Made by a program: the position numbers and the translations under genes | The notes under the pieces: model-generated | What the model saw: the letters and a program-made list of their open reading frames with translations, nothing else | Told to the model about the DNA's origin: nothing | Database searches by the model: none | Part shown: positions 23,716-33,547 of the stretch, piece after piece | Layout of the letters: every line of letters begins with the position of its first letter | How positions within the stretch are numbered: position 1 is the stretch's first letter | Assembly (NCBI RefSeq): GCF_000428065.1 | Contig: NZ_ATZF01000001.1 | Coordinates: 363,822 to 427,821 of the forward strand | Length of the DNA: 64,000 nucleotides | Source of the DNA: Shimazuella kribbensis DSM 45090 | Lineage (GTDB): Bacteria; Bacillota; Bacilli; Thermoactinomycetales; Thermoactinomycetaceae | Direction: 5' to 3'

Positions 23716-24675
23716 TTAATAAGGCTTCCAAGTTAATTTTTTTGCTTTTCGGTAGCGTTCTTGAACGGCTGGCCAATTTACGACATTCCACCAGTTTTTG
23801 ATATATTCTTTTCGTTTATTGGGATATTTTAAATAATAAGCATGCTCCCACATATCTATTGGCAACAGTGGTATTGCATCCCATTGAGAAAGGTTTTGAT
23901 GTTTCTCTGCTTGAAGAATTTCCAATCGATGTGACCGTGGGCTATACACAAGAATCGTCCAACCACCACCTTCCACTTTTTCTGCGGCCTCAGAAAAGTG
24001 CTTTTTAAATTGGTGAAAGCTACCAAAGTCACGGCATATATCCCGTTTTAAAGAACCTGTCGGTTCTCCCCCGCCATTTGGTCTCATCGTCTCCCAAAAT
24101 AAGGTATGCAGATAGTGACCAGCTCCATTAAATGCGAGTTCCCGCTCCCAATGTTTAACCAGATCATATTGATTGGTGATCCTTGCTTTTTCTAGCATTA
24201 TTTCCGCTTTATTTAAGTCATCTACATATTTTTTATGGTGTTCATCATGATGAAGGTACATAGTTTGCTCATCGATATATGGCTCAAGTGCATTGTAAGC
24301 GTAGGGAAGTGGTGGAAGCTGGTGTTTTCCGATAGGTACTCGGTCATATGTATGTGTTTCCGTGATTTCTTCATCATTTCCTTCATTACTTACATATGCA
24401 TCAGTATAAAAGTTTACAAATCCATCTTCTTCTAAATATGAGGTGTATTCTCTCTCAATCTCCACTAATTTTTGCAGATATTGATAATAACTATTGGGAT
24501 TAGGAGTAGAACTTTTGACTTCTGTTTCTAGTTTTTTTAGTCTTTTCTTTAAGGTCTGATGAGAATTATTTTCCAAATCATATGGATCTTGTAGCAACCA
24601 ATTTTGGTGAAAACGTATCGTTTCAAGGATAGGTTCTTTTAGCCATTTTTCATACCATTCTTGATAAGTGGACAT
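23716..24675 (-). CDS. Fe/Mn superoxide dismutase with N-terminal extension (SodF-like)
   Basis: 319 aa from the ATG at 24675 behind GGAGGGG. The C-terminal 200 residues are an Fe/Mn SOD: LPPLPYAYNALEPYIDEQTM, YLHHDEHHKKYV (first His ligand), FNGAGHYLHTLFWE (second), LLPIDMWEHAYYLKY (Asp and His). It converts superoxide to peroxide and oxygen. The first 115 residues form a charged helical extension, as in SodF-type proteins of Bacilli, which are larger than the 200-aa SodA. Monocistronic. Confidence 0.88.
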   Translation of the reverse strand: MSTYQEWYEKWLKEPILETIRFHQNWLLQDPYDLENNSHQTLKKRLKKLETEVKSSTPNPNSYYQYLQKLVEIEREYTSYLEEDGFVNFYTDAYVSNEGNDEEITETHTYDRVPIGKHQLPPLPYAYNALEPYIDEQTMYLHHDEHHKKYVDDLNKAEIMLEKARITNQYDLVKHWERELAFNGAGHYLHTLFWETMRPNGGGEPTGSLKRDICRDFGSFHQFKKHFSEAAEKVEGGGWTILVYSPRSHRLEILQAEKHQNLSQWDAIPLLPIDMWEHAYYLKYPNKRKEYIKNWWNVVNWPAVQERYRKAKKLTWKPY

Positions 24676-24729
24676 ATATCTAATCCCCCTCCAATAGGAA
24701 AATATGCATTTGTCGTAAAAAACATGCAT

Positions 24730-24760
24730 AAAAAAAGATCCTCGAGTTGTCCAAGGATCT
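24730..24760 (-). terminator. Terminator of the DUF2627 gene
   Basis: AGATCCT (24736-24742) pairs with AGGATCT (24754-24760); the A-run at 24729-24735 is the U-tract on the minus strand. Confidence 0.8.
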
Positions 24761-25052
24761 AAACTTTATCCAAAAAAGCATGTTTTTCTTTTTTATATTC
24801 ATCTGATTTCTTAAGCAGTTTGGGTTGGATTTTATTTCGTTTCTTATCCCGATAAAAAATAAATCCACCTACGATAGCTAAACCGAGTAAAAAAAGAATA
24901 AGGCCGATCGCAAATGTAAAGATTGGAAATTTAACCCCAGCTGCTGTCGAAAATAGGATATCTCGCATGAGTGTCCAACCATAAACACTGATCACACCAG
25001 GAACACACATGAGAAGAATAGCGATGATTCGTTGGAAAACTTGATTTTGCAT
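24759..25052 (-). CDS. DUF2627 family membrane protein (YqzF-like)
   Basis: 97 aa with two membrane helices (RIIAILLMCVPGVISVYGW and FTFAIGLILFLLGLAIVGGF), the LMRDILF motif and the basic FYRDKKRNK tail of the YqzF family. In Bacillus this gene also lies close to the branched-chain degradation operon. Function unknown. Confidence 0.8.
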   Translation of the reverse strand: MQNQVFQRIIAILLMCVPGVISVYGWTLMRDILFSTAAGVKFPIFTFAIGLILFLLGLAIVGGFIFYRDKKRNKIQPKLLKKSDEYKKEKHAFLDKV

Positions 25053-25269
25053 GCTGTTTCTCCTTCCTAGTCCGTTTTCATTTTACTCCATTTACTCCAC
25101 GATATCCACCTGTGTGGTATGATAGGATTGTACTGTTAACCATACATAATCGGTAAAGAAATGTGATTGATTCTCTTGTTTTCTCTTGGGTAGGAGGATG
25201 TAGGTATTCAAAAAGTCTTTTTCGCAAACCCTATGAATGGAAACCAGATAGAGAAAAGAGGAATACGTT

Positions 25270-26196
25270 GTGAGTAAGTTGGCGACATTTCAAGAAATAC
25301 TCGCAAAAGCTGAATCACTGCCTCCCGTAACAGTTGCTGTTGCAGCAGCAGATGATCAGGAAGTTTTAGAAGCAGTACTAGATGCAAAGAAACATGGTAT
25401 TGCTCAGTTTCAATTGTACGGAAAGCAAAAAGAAATTGAGCGTATTTGTAAGGAGATCGGCCTTGTTCTAGGGGGACAAGAGTCGATCGTTGACACTTCC
25501 AGTATCCAAGCCGCTTGCAGTGGTGCAGTAACTGCGGTAAGAGAGGGAAAAGCGGATGTTGTGATGAAAGGTATGGTACAAACCGCTGATTTTTTAAGGG
25601 CTATCCTACATAAAGAAAAAGGTTTGCGAAGTGGGAGAGTTCTTAGTCATGTGGCTTCTTTTGAAGTACCTGGATACAATCGTTTAATCCATGTAACAGA
25701 TCCAGCCCTTAATGTAGCACCTACTTTACCAGAGAAATTTCAAATTGTAGAAAACATGATTGACCTTTGTTATGCACTTGGTTGTGATGAACCTAAAATT
25801 GCTGCTCTTGCAGCCGTAGAAGTAGTGAATCCCAATATGCAGGCAACGCTGGATGCAGCAGCTCTTGCACAGATGAATCGTCGGAAACAGCTGAGAGGTG
25901 CTGTTATCGATGGTCCTTTTGCATTGGATAATGCAATATCTGTTGAAGCAGCAGCACATAAAGGGATTGATAGTCCTGTAGCAGGGCTTGCAGATGTCTT
26001 ATTAGTTCCAGATATTGAAGCGGGAAATATTCTCTACAAATCGATGGTGTATTTTGCAAATGCAAAGATCGGTGCTTTGGTGCTAGGTGCGAAAGCTCCC
26101 ATTGTATTGACATCACGCGCGGACTCCGCAGAAGCAAAGTTATATTCTATTGCTTTAGCAGTAGTACAAGCAGCTAATTCAAATCGAATGAAATGA
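25270..26196 (+). CDS. ptb: Phosphate butyryltransferase
   Basis: 308 aa, GTG start behind GAGGAA. The PTA/PTB family pattern is visible in [39 protein letters not shown] and [20 protein letters not shown]. It interconverts butyryl- or branched acyl-CoA and acyl phosphate. It is the first gene of the branched-chain operon and overlaps the bcd region closely. The kinase partner buk is absent here. Confidence 0.92.
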   Translation: MSKLATFQEILAKAESLPPVTVAVAAADDQEVLEAVLDAKKHGIAQFQLYGKQKEIERICKEIGLVLGGQESIVDTSSIQAACSGAVTAVREGKADVVMKGMVQTADFLRAILHKEKGLRSGRVLSHVASFEVPGYNRLIHVTDPALNVAPTLPEKFQIVENMIDLCYALGCDEPKIAALAAVEVVNPNMQATLDAAALAQMNRRKQLRGAVIDGPFALDNAISVEAAAHKGIDSPVAGLADVLLVPDIEAGNILYKSMVYFANAKIGALVLGAKAPIVLTSRADSAEAKLYSIALAVVQAANSNRMK

Positions 26197-26207
26197 AGGG
26201 ATATCTC

Positions 26208-27314
26208 ATGAAATTGTTTGATCGCTTACAAGAGAGTAATTATGAACAGTTGGTATTTTGCCAAGATGAAGTATCTGGTCTAAAAGCTATCATCTGTATC
26301 CATGATACAACCCTTGGTCCAGCTTTGGGCGGGCTGAGAATGTGGAACTACCAATCAGATGAAGATGCCATTGAAGATGTTCTGCGATTAGCAAAAGGGA
26401 TGACATACAAAGCGGCTGTTGCTGGTTTAAACCTAGGCGGTGGAAAAGCTGTTATTATTGGAGATTCACGGAAAGATAAGAGTGAGGCTCTTTTTCGTAT
26501 GTTTGGCCGCTATGTAGAGGGTTTAAATGGCCGCTACATCACAGCAGAAGATGTGGGAACTACAGAAAGTGATATGGAACTGATCCATTTGGAGACCAGT
26601 TATGTCACAGGTTATTCCTCTGCATCTGGTTCAGCCGGCAATCCTTCTCCTGCTACTGCTTATGGTGTTTATCAGGGAATAAGAGCAGCTGCCCAAGAAG
26701 CGTTTGGAAGTGCTTCTTTAGAAGGTAAGACGATTGCTGTTCAAGGTGTGGGAAATGTAGCTTTTCGTTTGCTTGGGTACTTGGCAAAAGAAGGGGCAAA
26801 TTTGATTGTTACTGATATCCATGAAGAGCAAGTGGCTAAAGCAGTTGTAGAATATGGAGCGTCTTCTGTTGCTCCGGACGAGATATATGATGTAGACTGT
26901 GACATCTATGCACCTTGTGCACTTGGGGCCGTCATCAATGATAAAACCATTGATCGATTAAAATGCAAAGTAGTAGCAGGGGCCGCCAACAATCAGTTGC
27001 ATCAGCCAAGACATGGTGAATTATTACAACAAAAAGGCATACTGTACGTACCAGACTATGTAATTAATGCTGGTGGAGTCATCCATGTAGCGGATGAGTT
27101 AACAGGCTACAATGAAGATCGAGTAATGCAAAAGGTAGCCAATATATACGATACCGTTTTAAATATTTTTGATATTGCCAAACGTGAAGGATTAACTACA
27201 CATTTAGCAGCAAATCACTTAGCAGAAGAGCGGATAGCAAAGATGAAACATGTGAGAAGCAGATTTAACCGAAATGCAAGACATGCATTAAATTTAGAGA
27301 AGAACACACGTTAG
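26208..27314 (+). CDS. bcd: Leucine (branched-chain amino acid) dehydrogenase
   Basis: 368 aa from the ATG at 26208 (AAGGGA upstream); an ATG at 26193 in frame overlaps ptb. [20 protein letters not shown] and [20 protein letters not shown] carry the catalytic Lys region of Glu/Leu/Phe dehydrogenases; [17 protein letters not shown] is the NAD-binding fold. It deaminates Leu, Ile and Val to keto acids, feeding the dehydrogenase complex encoded downstream. A hairpin follows the stop. Confidence 0.95.
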   Translation: MKLFDRLQESNYEQLVFCQDEVSGLKAIICIHDTTLGPALGGLRMWNYQSDEDAIEDVLRLAKGMTYKAAVAGLNLGGGKAVIIGDSRKDKSEALFRMFGRYVEGLNGRYITAEDVGTTESDMELIHLETSYVTGYSSASGSAGNPSPATAYGVYQGIRAAAQEAFGSASLEGKTIAVQGVGNVAFRLLGYLAKEGANLIVTDIHEEQVAKAVVEYGASSVAPDEIYDVDCDIYAPCALGAVINDKTIDRLKCKVVAGAANNQLHQPRHGELLQQKGILYVPDYVINAGGVIHVADELTGYNEDRVMQKVANIYDTVLNIFDIAKREGLTTHLAANHLAEERIAKMKHVRSRFNRNARHALNLEKNTR

Positions 27315-27330
27315 GATTGACAATAAAACC

Positions 27331-27357
27331 AGCCCAATCTAAAAATAGGATTGGGCT
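27331..27357 (+). terminator. Hairpin after bcd
   Basis: AGCCCAATC and GATTGGGCT arms around a 9-nt loop; the T-tract is weak, so read-through to lpdV is possible. Confidence 0.6.
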
Positions 27358-27523
27358 CATTAGGTAAAAGGTATTTTTTTCCACAGATAAGAGTTATAAT
27401 TGTAAATTTTTTCTTATCTTGATAAGTTTAACTTAAACTTTGAATGACTGGAAGACATTGATGATTATCGTTTTTTTAAAATGGAATAGAAGAAAATTTT
27501 GATTCAGAGAAAGAAGTGGGTGC

Positions 27524-28933
27524 ATGGCACAACATTATGACTTAGTCGTGGTCGGAGGAGGCCCTGGCGGGTATGTAGCAGCTGCACATGCGGCAAAGAA
27601 GGGCTTAAAGGTAGCAGTAGTAGAAAAAGAAAAGATAGGCGGAATATGTCTACACAAAGGTTGTATTCCAAGCAAATCCTTTTTGAAAAGCGCCGAAATG
27701 TACCATGCAATGAAAGAAAGCACATCATATGGGATCACTACTGAACAAGTACGCTTAGATATGCAATTAGTACAAAAACGAAAAGAAGATATAATTGCAA
27801 AATTATACCAAGGTGTGAATAACTTGTTGCGCGGAAACAAGGTTGATGTATATCATGGTACAGGCAGACTAATGGGGCCATCTATTTTCTCTCCCTTAGC
27901 AGGTGGTACAATTGCAGTAGAAAAACAGGAAGGAGAAGCAGAGATGCTTGTCCCGAAGTTTGTTTTATTAGCAACAGGTTCTCGTCCTCGACATTTAAGA
28001 GGATTGGAAGTAGACCATACACATATCCTTACATCTGACGATGCACTTGAGTTACAAGACTTACCTGCATCTATGTTGATCGTAGGTGGAGGAGCAATTG
28101 GAGTAGAGTGGGCTTCCATGCTAAGTGACATGGGTGTGCAAGTAGTATTAGTGGAATATGCCGACCGCATTCTCCCGCAAGAAGATGAAGATATAAGTAT
28201 GGAGATGAAACGAATATTAGAGGGCCGGAATGTTACGATTTGGACCAATTCTCGTGTAGATGGAGATAGTGTTCAAACAGATGATGGACAAGTCACCCTT
28301 AATGTTATACAAAATGATGCAGATACAGTACATACCATTACGATTAATCAAGTATTAGTATCTGTAGGAAGAGATGCGAACACAGAAGATCTAGGCTTGG
28401 ATAATACCAATATCCAAGTAGAAGGTGGGGTTATCCCCATTAATGGTTCTTATCAGACAGCAGAATCGCATATTTATGCAATTGGTGATGTAATAGGTGG
28501 GTATCAATTGGCTCATGTCGCCTCACGAGAAGGAATATTAGCAGTGAATCATATGTTAGGAGAAAACATAGATCTTCTAAATCCAAATCAAGTTCCGAGG
28601 TGTACTTATAGTCGGCCAGAGGTAGCAAGTATTGGACTAACAGAACAGGTTGCAAGGGAACAAGGTTATGATGTGGTGATCAACAAATATCCTCTTCGAT
28701 ATCTAGGTAAGCCTTTGGTTTATGGAAATGCAGATGGATTTATTAAAATAATTGGAGATGAAAAGACACAAGATTTACTTGGTGTTCATTTAATAGGTGT
28801 ACAAGCTACAGAATTGATTTCCACAGCTAGTTTGGCAAAGTTTCTCGATGCTTCACCTTGGGAAATTGGACAAGTTATTTTTCCTCACCCGACATTTTCA
28901 GAAGTTTTTGGGGAAGCGACACAAAGCATCTAA
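27524..28933 (+). CDS. lpdV: Dihydrolipoyl dehydrogenase, E3 of branched-chain keto-acid dehydrogenase
   Basis: 469 aa. The FAD dinucleotide motif is VVVGGGPGGYVAA, the redox disulfide GGICLHKGCIPSK, the NAD motif LIVGGGAIGVEWASML, and the C-terminal His-Glu motif HPTFSEVFGEA. It reoxidises the lipoyl group of BkdB. The position before bkdAA matches Bacillus lpdV. Confidence 0.95.
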   Translation: MAQHYDLVVVGGGPGGYVAAAHAAKKGLKVAVVEKEKIGGICLHKGCIPSKSFLKSAEMYHAMKESTSYGITTEQVRLDMQLVQKRKEDIIAKLYQGVNNLLRGNKVDVYHGTGRLMGPSIFSPLAGGTIAVEKQEGEAEMLVPKFVLLATGSRPRHLRGLEVDHTHILTSDDALELQDLPASMLIVGGGAIGVEWASMLSDMGVQVVLVEYADRILPQEDEDISMEMKRILEGRNVTIWTNSRVDGDSVQTDDGQVTLNVIQNDADTVHTITINQVLVSVGRDANTEDLGLDNTNIQVEGGVIPINGSYQTAESHIYAIGDVIGGYQLAHVASREGILAVNHMLGENIDLLNPNQVPRCTYSRPEVASIGLTEQVAREQGYDVVINKYPLRYLGKPLVYGNADGFIKIIGDEKTQDLLGVHLIGVQATELISTASLAKFLDASPWEIGQVIFPHPTFSEVFGEATQSI

Positions 28934-28961
28934 AGAAAACTTGGCGATTGGCAAGCTGATA

Positions 28962-28993
28962 GGCGCAGACAGAGACCTAGTTGCACTTATGCA
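28962..28993 (+). repeat. 32-bp direct repeat between lpdV and bkdAA, copy 1
   Basis: It starts GGCGCAGACAGAGACCTAGT and matches 29059-29090 at 29 of 32 positions. Confidence 0.75.
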
Positions 28994-29058
28994 GATGAGA
29001 TCTCCTTCCTCTCCTATCTACATCTGCTAAAAAAACTTCCTACCTACAAGCCTTTTAA

Positions 29059-29090
29059 GGCGCAGATAGAGGCCTAGTTGCACTGATGCA
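29059..29090 (+). repeat. 32-bp direct repeat, copy 2
   Basis: It starts GGCGCAGATAGAGGCCTAGT. The 220-bp intergenic stretch otherwise holds only the AAAGGAGGAA site of bkdAA. Confidence 0.75.
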
Positions 29091-29153
29091 CCTAGGGCAC
29101 AAGTCTCGCTTTGTAGATAAGATAAAATTTATATTTTAAAAGGAGGAATTGGT

Positions 29154-30134
29154 TTGAAGCATCAGGAATTGGGTTTAACAAATGAACAAGTATTAGAGAT
29201 GTATCGGTATATGCTGTTGGCGAGAAAAGTAGATGAGAAAATGTGGCTTTTAAACCGTGCCGGAAAGCTGCCTTTTGTTGTCTCTTGTCAAGGACAAGAA
29301 GCCACGCAAATCGGCATAGCATATGCTCTTGATCGTCAAAAAGACTGGTTATGTCCCTATTATCGAGACTTAGGGATGGTTCTTTTGTTTGGACAAACTG
29401 CAAAAGACCAAATGTTGTCTGCATTTGCCAAAAAAGATGATCCAAACAGCGGAGGTCGTCAAATGCCAAATCACTTTGGAGATCATCGTTATCGTATACT
29501 TTCTGGCTCAAGTCCTGTAACGACGCAATTCCTTCATGCAGTTGGAATAGCGTATGCTGGAAAAATAACGGGTGAAGATCATGTTGTACTTACTTCTTGT
29601 GGAGAAGGTTCCAGTAACCAAGGAGATTGGCATGAAGCATTGAATTTTGCAGGGGTACATAAATTACCGGTTATTTTCTTGGTTGAAAATAACTTATATG
29701 CAATATCTGTTCCATTGGAAAAGCAATTGGCTGGGGGAAATGTTGCTGAACGCGGACAAGGATATGGAATGCCAGGTATTCGAGTAGATGGTAATGATGT
29801 TTTTGGCGTATATGAAGTGATGAAAGAAGCAGTAGAACGTGCTAGATCCGGAGAAGGTCCAACGCTCATTGAAGCAGTTTCCTATCGCCTGACTCCACAT
29901 TCTAGTGATGACGATGATTTAGCTTATCGTACACGGGAAGAAGTGGAAGAAGCAAAAAAGAGAGACGGCTTATTTGTGTTGGAAAAGTACTTGGATGACC
30001 ATCAGTTATGGACACTCGATGAAAAAGAATTTTTAAATAAAGAGTTAGACGTCGAAATAACAGAAGCGATTAAATTTGCGGAATCAGCAGCTCACCCGGA
30101 CCCAACCGATTTGTCCAAACACGTATATGCTTGA
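29154..30134 (+). CDS. bkdAA: Branched-chain keto-acid dehydrogenase E1 alpha
   Basis: 326 aa, TTG start with AAAGGAGGAA upstream. Thiamine-diphosphate binding is visible as GEGSSNQGDWHEALNFAG ... NNLYAIS, and the phosphorylation-loop-like YRLTPHSSDDD is present. With BkdAB it decarboxylates 2-keto acids from Val, Leu and Ile, making precursors for iso/anteiso fatty acids and feeding degradation. 18 bp before bkdAB. Confidence 0.95.
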   Translation: MKHQELGLTNEQVLEMYRYMLLARKVDEKMWLLNRAGKLPFVVSCQGQEATQIGIAYALDRQKDWLCPYYRDLGMVLLFGQTAKDQMLSAFAKKDDPNSGGRQMPNHFGDHRYRILSGSSPVTTQFLHAVGIAYAGKITGEDHVVLTSCGEGSSNQGDWHEALNFAGVHKLPVIFLVENNLYAISVPLEKQLAGGNVAERGQGYGMPGIRVDGNDVFGVYEVMKEAVERARSGEGPTLIEAVSYRLTPHSSDDDDLAYRTREEVEEAKKRDGLFVLEKYLDDHQLWTLDEKEFLNKELDVEITEAIKFAESAAHPDPTDLSKHVYA

Positions 30135-30152
30135 TGAGAGGAGAGAGAGAAA

Positions 30153-31136
30153 ATGCCTGTAATTTCTTATATTGATGCTATTACAGAGGCAATGCGGGAC
30201 GAAATGGAGCGTGACAAAAGCGTCTTTATTTTAGGGGAAGACGTTGGTGTACGTGGTGGCGTATTTCGTGCTACAAATGGATTGATCGACCTTTATGGAG
30301 AAGACCGAGTTTTAGATACGCCATTGACCGAATCCGCGATTGTAGGTGTAGGCATTGGTGCAGCTGCTTACGGACTTCGACCAATTGCTGAGATTCAATT
30401 TGCTGATTTTATCATGCCTGCTGTGAATCAAATTATAAGTGAAGCTGCCAAGATGAGATATCGTTCGAATGGTACATTCCAGTGTCCTATGGTCATTCGA
30501 GCACCATACGGAGGCGGTATACATGGCGCGCTTTATCATTCCCAAAGCGTAGAGGCGCTATTTACTGGAGTACCAGGTTTAAAAATCGTAGCTCCTAGCA
30601 CACCTTATGATGTGAAAGGATTGTTACTATCTTCTATCCGAGATAATGATCCAGTTCTTTTCTTTGAACATAAAAAGTTATATCGTTTAATTAAAGATGA
30701 AGTTCCAAGTGAATCGTACACTGTTCCAATAGGCAAAGCTGATGTGAAACGTGAAGGATCAGATGTTACTGTTATTACCTATGGTTTAATGGTTCACTAT
30801 ACTTTAGAAGCTGCTAAAAAATTAGAAGAAGAAGGTATAGATGTACATGTATTAGATTTGCGTACACTAATTCCTTTGGATAAAGAGGCAGTATTGGAAG
30901 CAACAAAGCGAACAGGAAAAGTTCTCATCGTACATGAAGATAATAAAACTAGTGGATTTGGTGCTGAAGTTGCAGCAGTCATTGCAGAAGAAGCATTTTT
31001 TGATTTGGATGCTCCTATTGGTCGGCTTTGTAGCCCTGATGTGCCATCCATGCCATACAATTCAAAATTAGAAAAGGCTTTTATGCTAAATCCAGAAAAA
31101 ATAGCGACTGCCATTCGTGAACTAGCAGAACTGTAG
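30153..31136 (+). CDS. bkdAB: Branched-chain keto-acid dehydrogenase E1 beta
   Basis: 327 aa. Transketolase-like pyrimidine-binding region: FILGEDVGVRGGVFRATNGL, DTPLTESAIVGVGIGAA, PYGGGIHGALYHSQSVEA; C-terminal IVHEDNKTSGFGAEVAA. GAGAGGAGAG lies before the ATG. Pairs with BkdAA; 20 bp before bkdB. Confidence 0.95.
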   Translation: MPVISYIDAITEAMRDEMERDKSVFILGEDVGVRGGVFRATNGLIDLYGEDRVLDTPLTESAIVGVGIGAAAYGLRPIAEIQFADFIMPAVNQIISEAAKMRYRSNGTFQCPMVIRAPYGGGIHGALYHSQSVEALFTGVPGLKIVAPSTPYDVKGLLLSSIRDNDPVLFFEHKKLYRLIKDEVPSESYTVPIGKADVKREGSDVTVITYGLMVHYTLEAAKKLEEEGIDVHVLDLRTLIPLDKEAVLEATKRTGKVLIVHEDNKTSGFGAEVAAVIAEEAFFDLDAPIGRLCSPDVPSMPYNSKLEKAFMLNPEKIATAIRELAEL

Positions 31137-31156
31137 TGGATGAGGAGAGGAAATAG

Positions 31157-32395
31157 ATGACTATTGATATTGTCATGCCTCAGTTGGGTGAAAGTGTAAC
31201 AGAAGGAACCATCTCGAGATGGTTAAAAAAACCGGGTGATCCTGTTGAAGAATATGAACCTATTTGCGAAGTGGAAACGGATAAGGTAAATACAGAAATA
31301 CCATCACTATATAATGGTGTAATGGGCCAAATCCTTGCTAAAGAAGGACAAGCTATAGCTGTTGGAGAGATTATTTGTCAATTGGAGATAGCGAACGAAA
31401 CACATTTTGAAGTAACTAACAAAGAGGCCCAGTTAACTCAAGTAAAGGAAACAAATCTATCAGATGATACCACATCTATGAAGCATCGCTATTCTCCAGC
31501 TGTACTTCGGCTAGCAGAAGAAAATAAGATTGATTTGCGTACTTTGTCAGGAAGTGGAAAAGGAGGACGGATCACTCGAAAAGACGTCCTAAAAGCAGTG
31601 GAAACAAAATCTACCAAATCAGTAGAACCTGCGAAACAACAGGTGATTACTCCAGTAGAGAATACGAAAAAAGAAAGTCAGACATTCCCATCAGAGATTT
31701 TGGTGGAAGATAAGGTGGTTCCTGTCTCGGGGATTAGGCGTACTATCGCAGAGCGAATGGTTAAATCCAAGACGGAAATTCCACATGCTTGGACGATGAT
31801 GGAAGCAGATGTGAGTGGTTTAGTAGCCCTTCGCAATAAATATAAACATGAATTTGCTTCCAATGGAATACCACTGACATTCATGCCATTTTTTATCAAG
31901 GCAGCTGTAGATACATTAAGAGAATTTCCTTATGTAAACTCCATTTGGGGAAGAGATAAAATTATCTTGAAAAAAGATATCAATATCTCTGTTGCCATTG
32001 CAGCCGATAATGGCCTTTATGTACCTGTAATCCATCAAGCGGATGAGAAAAATATTTTTGGGATAGCTCGTTCTTTGCAACATCTGATTCATAAAACAAG
32101 AAATGGAAGTTTAGGTTTAGCAGATACACAAGGTGGAACATTTACAGTTAATAATACTGGTAGCTTTGGTTCAATTGCTTCTCAACCAATAATTAACCAG
32201 CCACAAGTAGCTATCCTATCATTTGAATCCATTGTAAAGAAGCCAGTGGTTATCGAAGATATGATTGCGATTCGGCAACGGATGAATCTTTGCTTATCGC
32301 TTGATCATCGTGTGTTAGATGGTGTGACGGCGGGACAATTTCTAGGCAGAGTAAAAGAAAGATTGGAAACCTATCAAGCAAATACCCCTTTGTAA
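31157..32395 (+). CDS. bkdB: Branched-chain keto-acid dehydrogenase E2 (lipoamide acyltransferase)
   Basis: 412 aa. An N-terminal lipoyl domain with the modified Lys in CEVETDKVNTEIPS (about residue 43), a peripheral-subunit-binding domain (RYSPAVLRLAEENKIDLRTL, about 112-145), a flexible linker, and the catalytic domain ending in LSLDHRVLDGVTAGQFLGR (HxxxDG). It transfers the branched acyl group to CoA. The next gene, lipB, makes its cofactor. Confidence 0.95.
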   Translation: MTIDIVMPQLGESVTEGTISRWLKKPGDPVEEYEPICEVETDKVNTEIPSLYNGVMGQILAKEGQAIAVGEIICQLEIANETHFEVTNKEAQLTQVKETNLSDDTTSMKHRYSPAVLRLAEENKIDLRTLSGSGKGGRITRKDVLKAVETKSTKSVEPAKQQVITPVENTKKESQTFPSEILVEDKVVPVSGIRRTIAERMVKSKTEIPHAWTMMEADVSGLVALRNKYKHEFASNGIPLTFMPFFIKAAVDTLREFPYVNSIWGRDKIILKKDINISVAIAADNGLYVPVIHQADEKNIFGIARSLQHLIHKTRNGSLGLADTQGGTFTVNNTGSFGSIASQPIINQPQVAILSFESIVKKPVVIEDMIAIRQRMNLCLSLDHRVLDGVTAGQFLGRVKERLETYQANTPL

Positions 32396-32427
32396 TGGGG
32401 AATTTTGGTTAGAAAAGAGTGTTTGTC

Positions 32428-33072
32428 ATGTTTGAGGTGCAGCGACTTGGAAAGGTAGCCTATCAGCCTACATGGGATGAGCAGAAGAACATGGTTCGAG
32501 CTTTAGATGAAGGACAGATACAAGATCAGTTATTATTGTTGGAACACCCTCACACTGTTACATTAGGGAGAGGAAGCCATATTCATCATTTGCTTCTGTC
32601 CACACAAGATTATCAGTCCAAAGGAATCGATGTAGTAGAAATTGATCGAGGTGGTGATGTGACCTATCATGGGCCAGGGCAATTAGTAGGTTATCCTATT
32701 TTTTACTTGGATCACCAGAAACACGATGCACATTCTTATCTCCGAGATTTAGAGCAAGCAATCATACTTGCATTATCGTCTTTTGGAATTACAGCTGGTC
32801 GCATGGAACAACATACAGGTGTTTGGGTAAATGAAGAGAAAGTAGCTGCAATTGGGGTAAAGTTTCATAAAGCTCGTCATAAAAAGGGTTACATTACAAG
32901 CCATGGTTTTGCTCTAAATGTTAATACAGATTTACGTTATTTTTCGACCATTGTACCTTGCGGAATAACGGATTATGGAGTCACTTCTATGTCTCGTATT
33001 TTGGGTAAAGAAGTGGAAATGGATGAGGTAGTGGTAGAAGTAGAGAGTGCAATGAAACAAGTATTTACATAA
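32428..33072 (+). CDS. lipB: Octanoyltransferase LipB
   Basis: 214 aa. LipB signature EIDRGGDVTYHGPGQLVGYP, catalytic Lys in KVAAIGVKF and Cys in IVPCGITDYGVTSM. It moves octanoyl from ACP to lipoyl domains. Bacillus uses LipM/LipL instead, so LipB separates this organism from that genus. The ATG at 32428 fits the conserved MFEVxxLG start; GTG at 32419 is the alternative. Thirty bases after bkdB, probably co-transcribed, with a terminator after it. Confidence 0.93.
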   Translation: MFEVQRLGKVAYQPTWDEQKNMVRALDEGQIQDQLLLLEHPHTVTLGRGSHIHHLLLSTQDYQSKGIDVVEIDRGGDVTYHGPGQLVGYPIFYLDHQKHDAHSYLRDLEQAIILALSSFGITAGRMEQHTGVWVNEEKVAAIGVKFHKARHKKGYITSHGFALNVNTDLRYFSTIVPCGITDYGVTSMSRILGKEVEMDEVVVEVESAMKQVFT

Positions 33073-33130
33073 ATAATGATGGATTTCTAGAAACATGTGT
33101 CAAGTTAATTGTTCGTTCAAGTAAAAATGA

Positions 33131-33157
33131 AATCGCGGTAAAAGATTTACCGCGATT
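33131..33157. terminator. Hairpin after lipB
   Basis: Perfect 12-bp arms AATCGCGGTAAA/TTTACCGCGATT, 3-nt spacer; no strong T-tract. Confidence 0.65.
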
Positions 33158-33235
33158 CCTATCACACATTTTTGGTTGTTCGTAGATAAGTATGTATCTA
33201 TCTACAAAACCGAAACGCATTCTCTGTCTGAGCTT

Positions 33236-33412
33236 TTATTGTATGCCAATAAATAGATCATAGAGAGAGATAAGGGTAACAACTACTGTTCCTAAAGTAA
33301 ATAATCCTCCAATATAAAAGCCTGCAGCATTACCAGTTCGCTTGTTGTACATGGTACCTATAATTGCAAGAACACTGGTGATAACAAGTAGTGGGACCAT
33401 AAAATATTCCAT
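33236..33412 (-). CDS. Small two-helix membrane protein
   Basis: 58 aa: MEYFMVPLLVITSVLAIIGT is the first helix, a short basic loop (MYNKRTGN) follows, and LFTLGTVVVTLISLYDLFIG is the second. ATG with AGGTGA 9 bases upstream. No recognised family; good ribosome-binding site and intact frame support it. Confidence 0.6.
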   Translation of the reverse strand: MEYFMVPLLVITSVLAIIGTMYNKRTGNAAGFYIGGLFTLGTVVVTLISLYDLFIGIQ

Positions 33413-33547
33413 AAACTAATTTCACCTGCTTTCCGTAAACATCCACATAGAAGAGTATACTCATAATGATAATGAAAAAACAATCCCAAAACTATTTTTT
33501 AGATTTGTGAAGAGAAGGTTTTCTAATCGTCAATGGAGGAATGACTT

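Noticed and set aside
33460-33480. Fur-box-like TCATAATGATAATGAAAA upstream of the mutase gene
   Set aside because: Only a partial match in an AT-rich region, and iron control of this operon has no other support.
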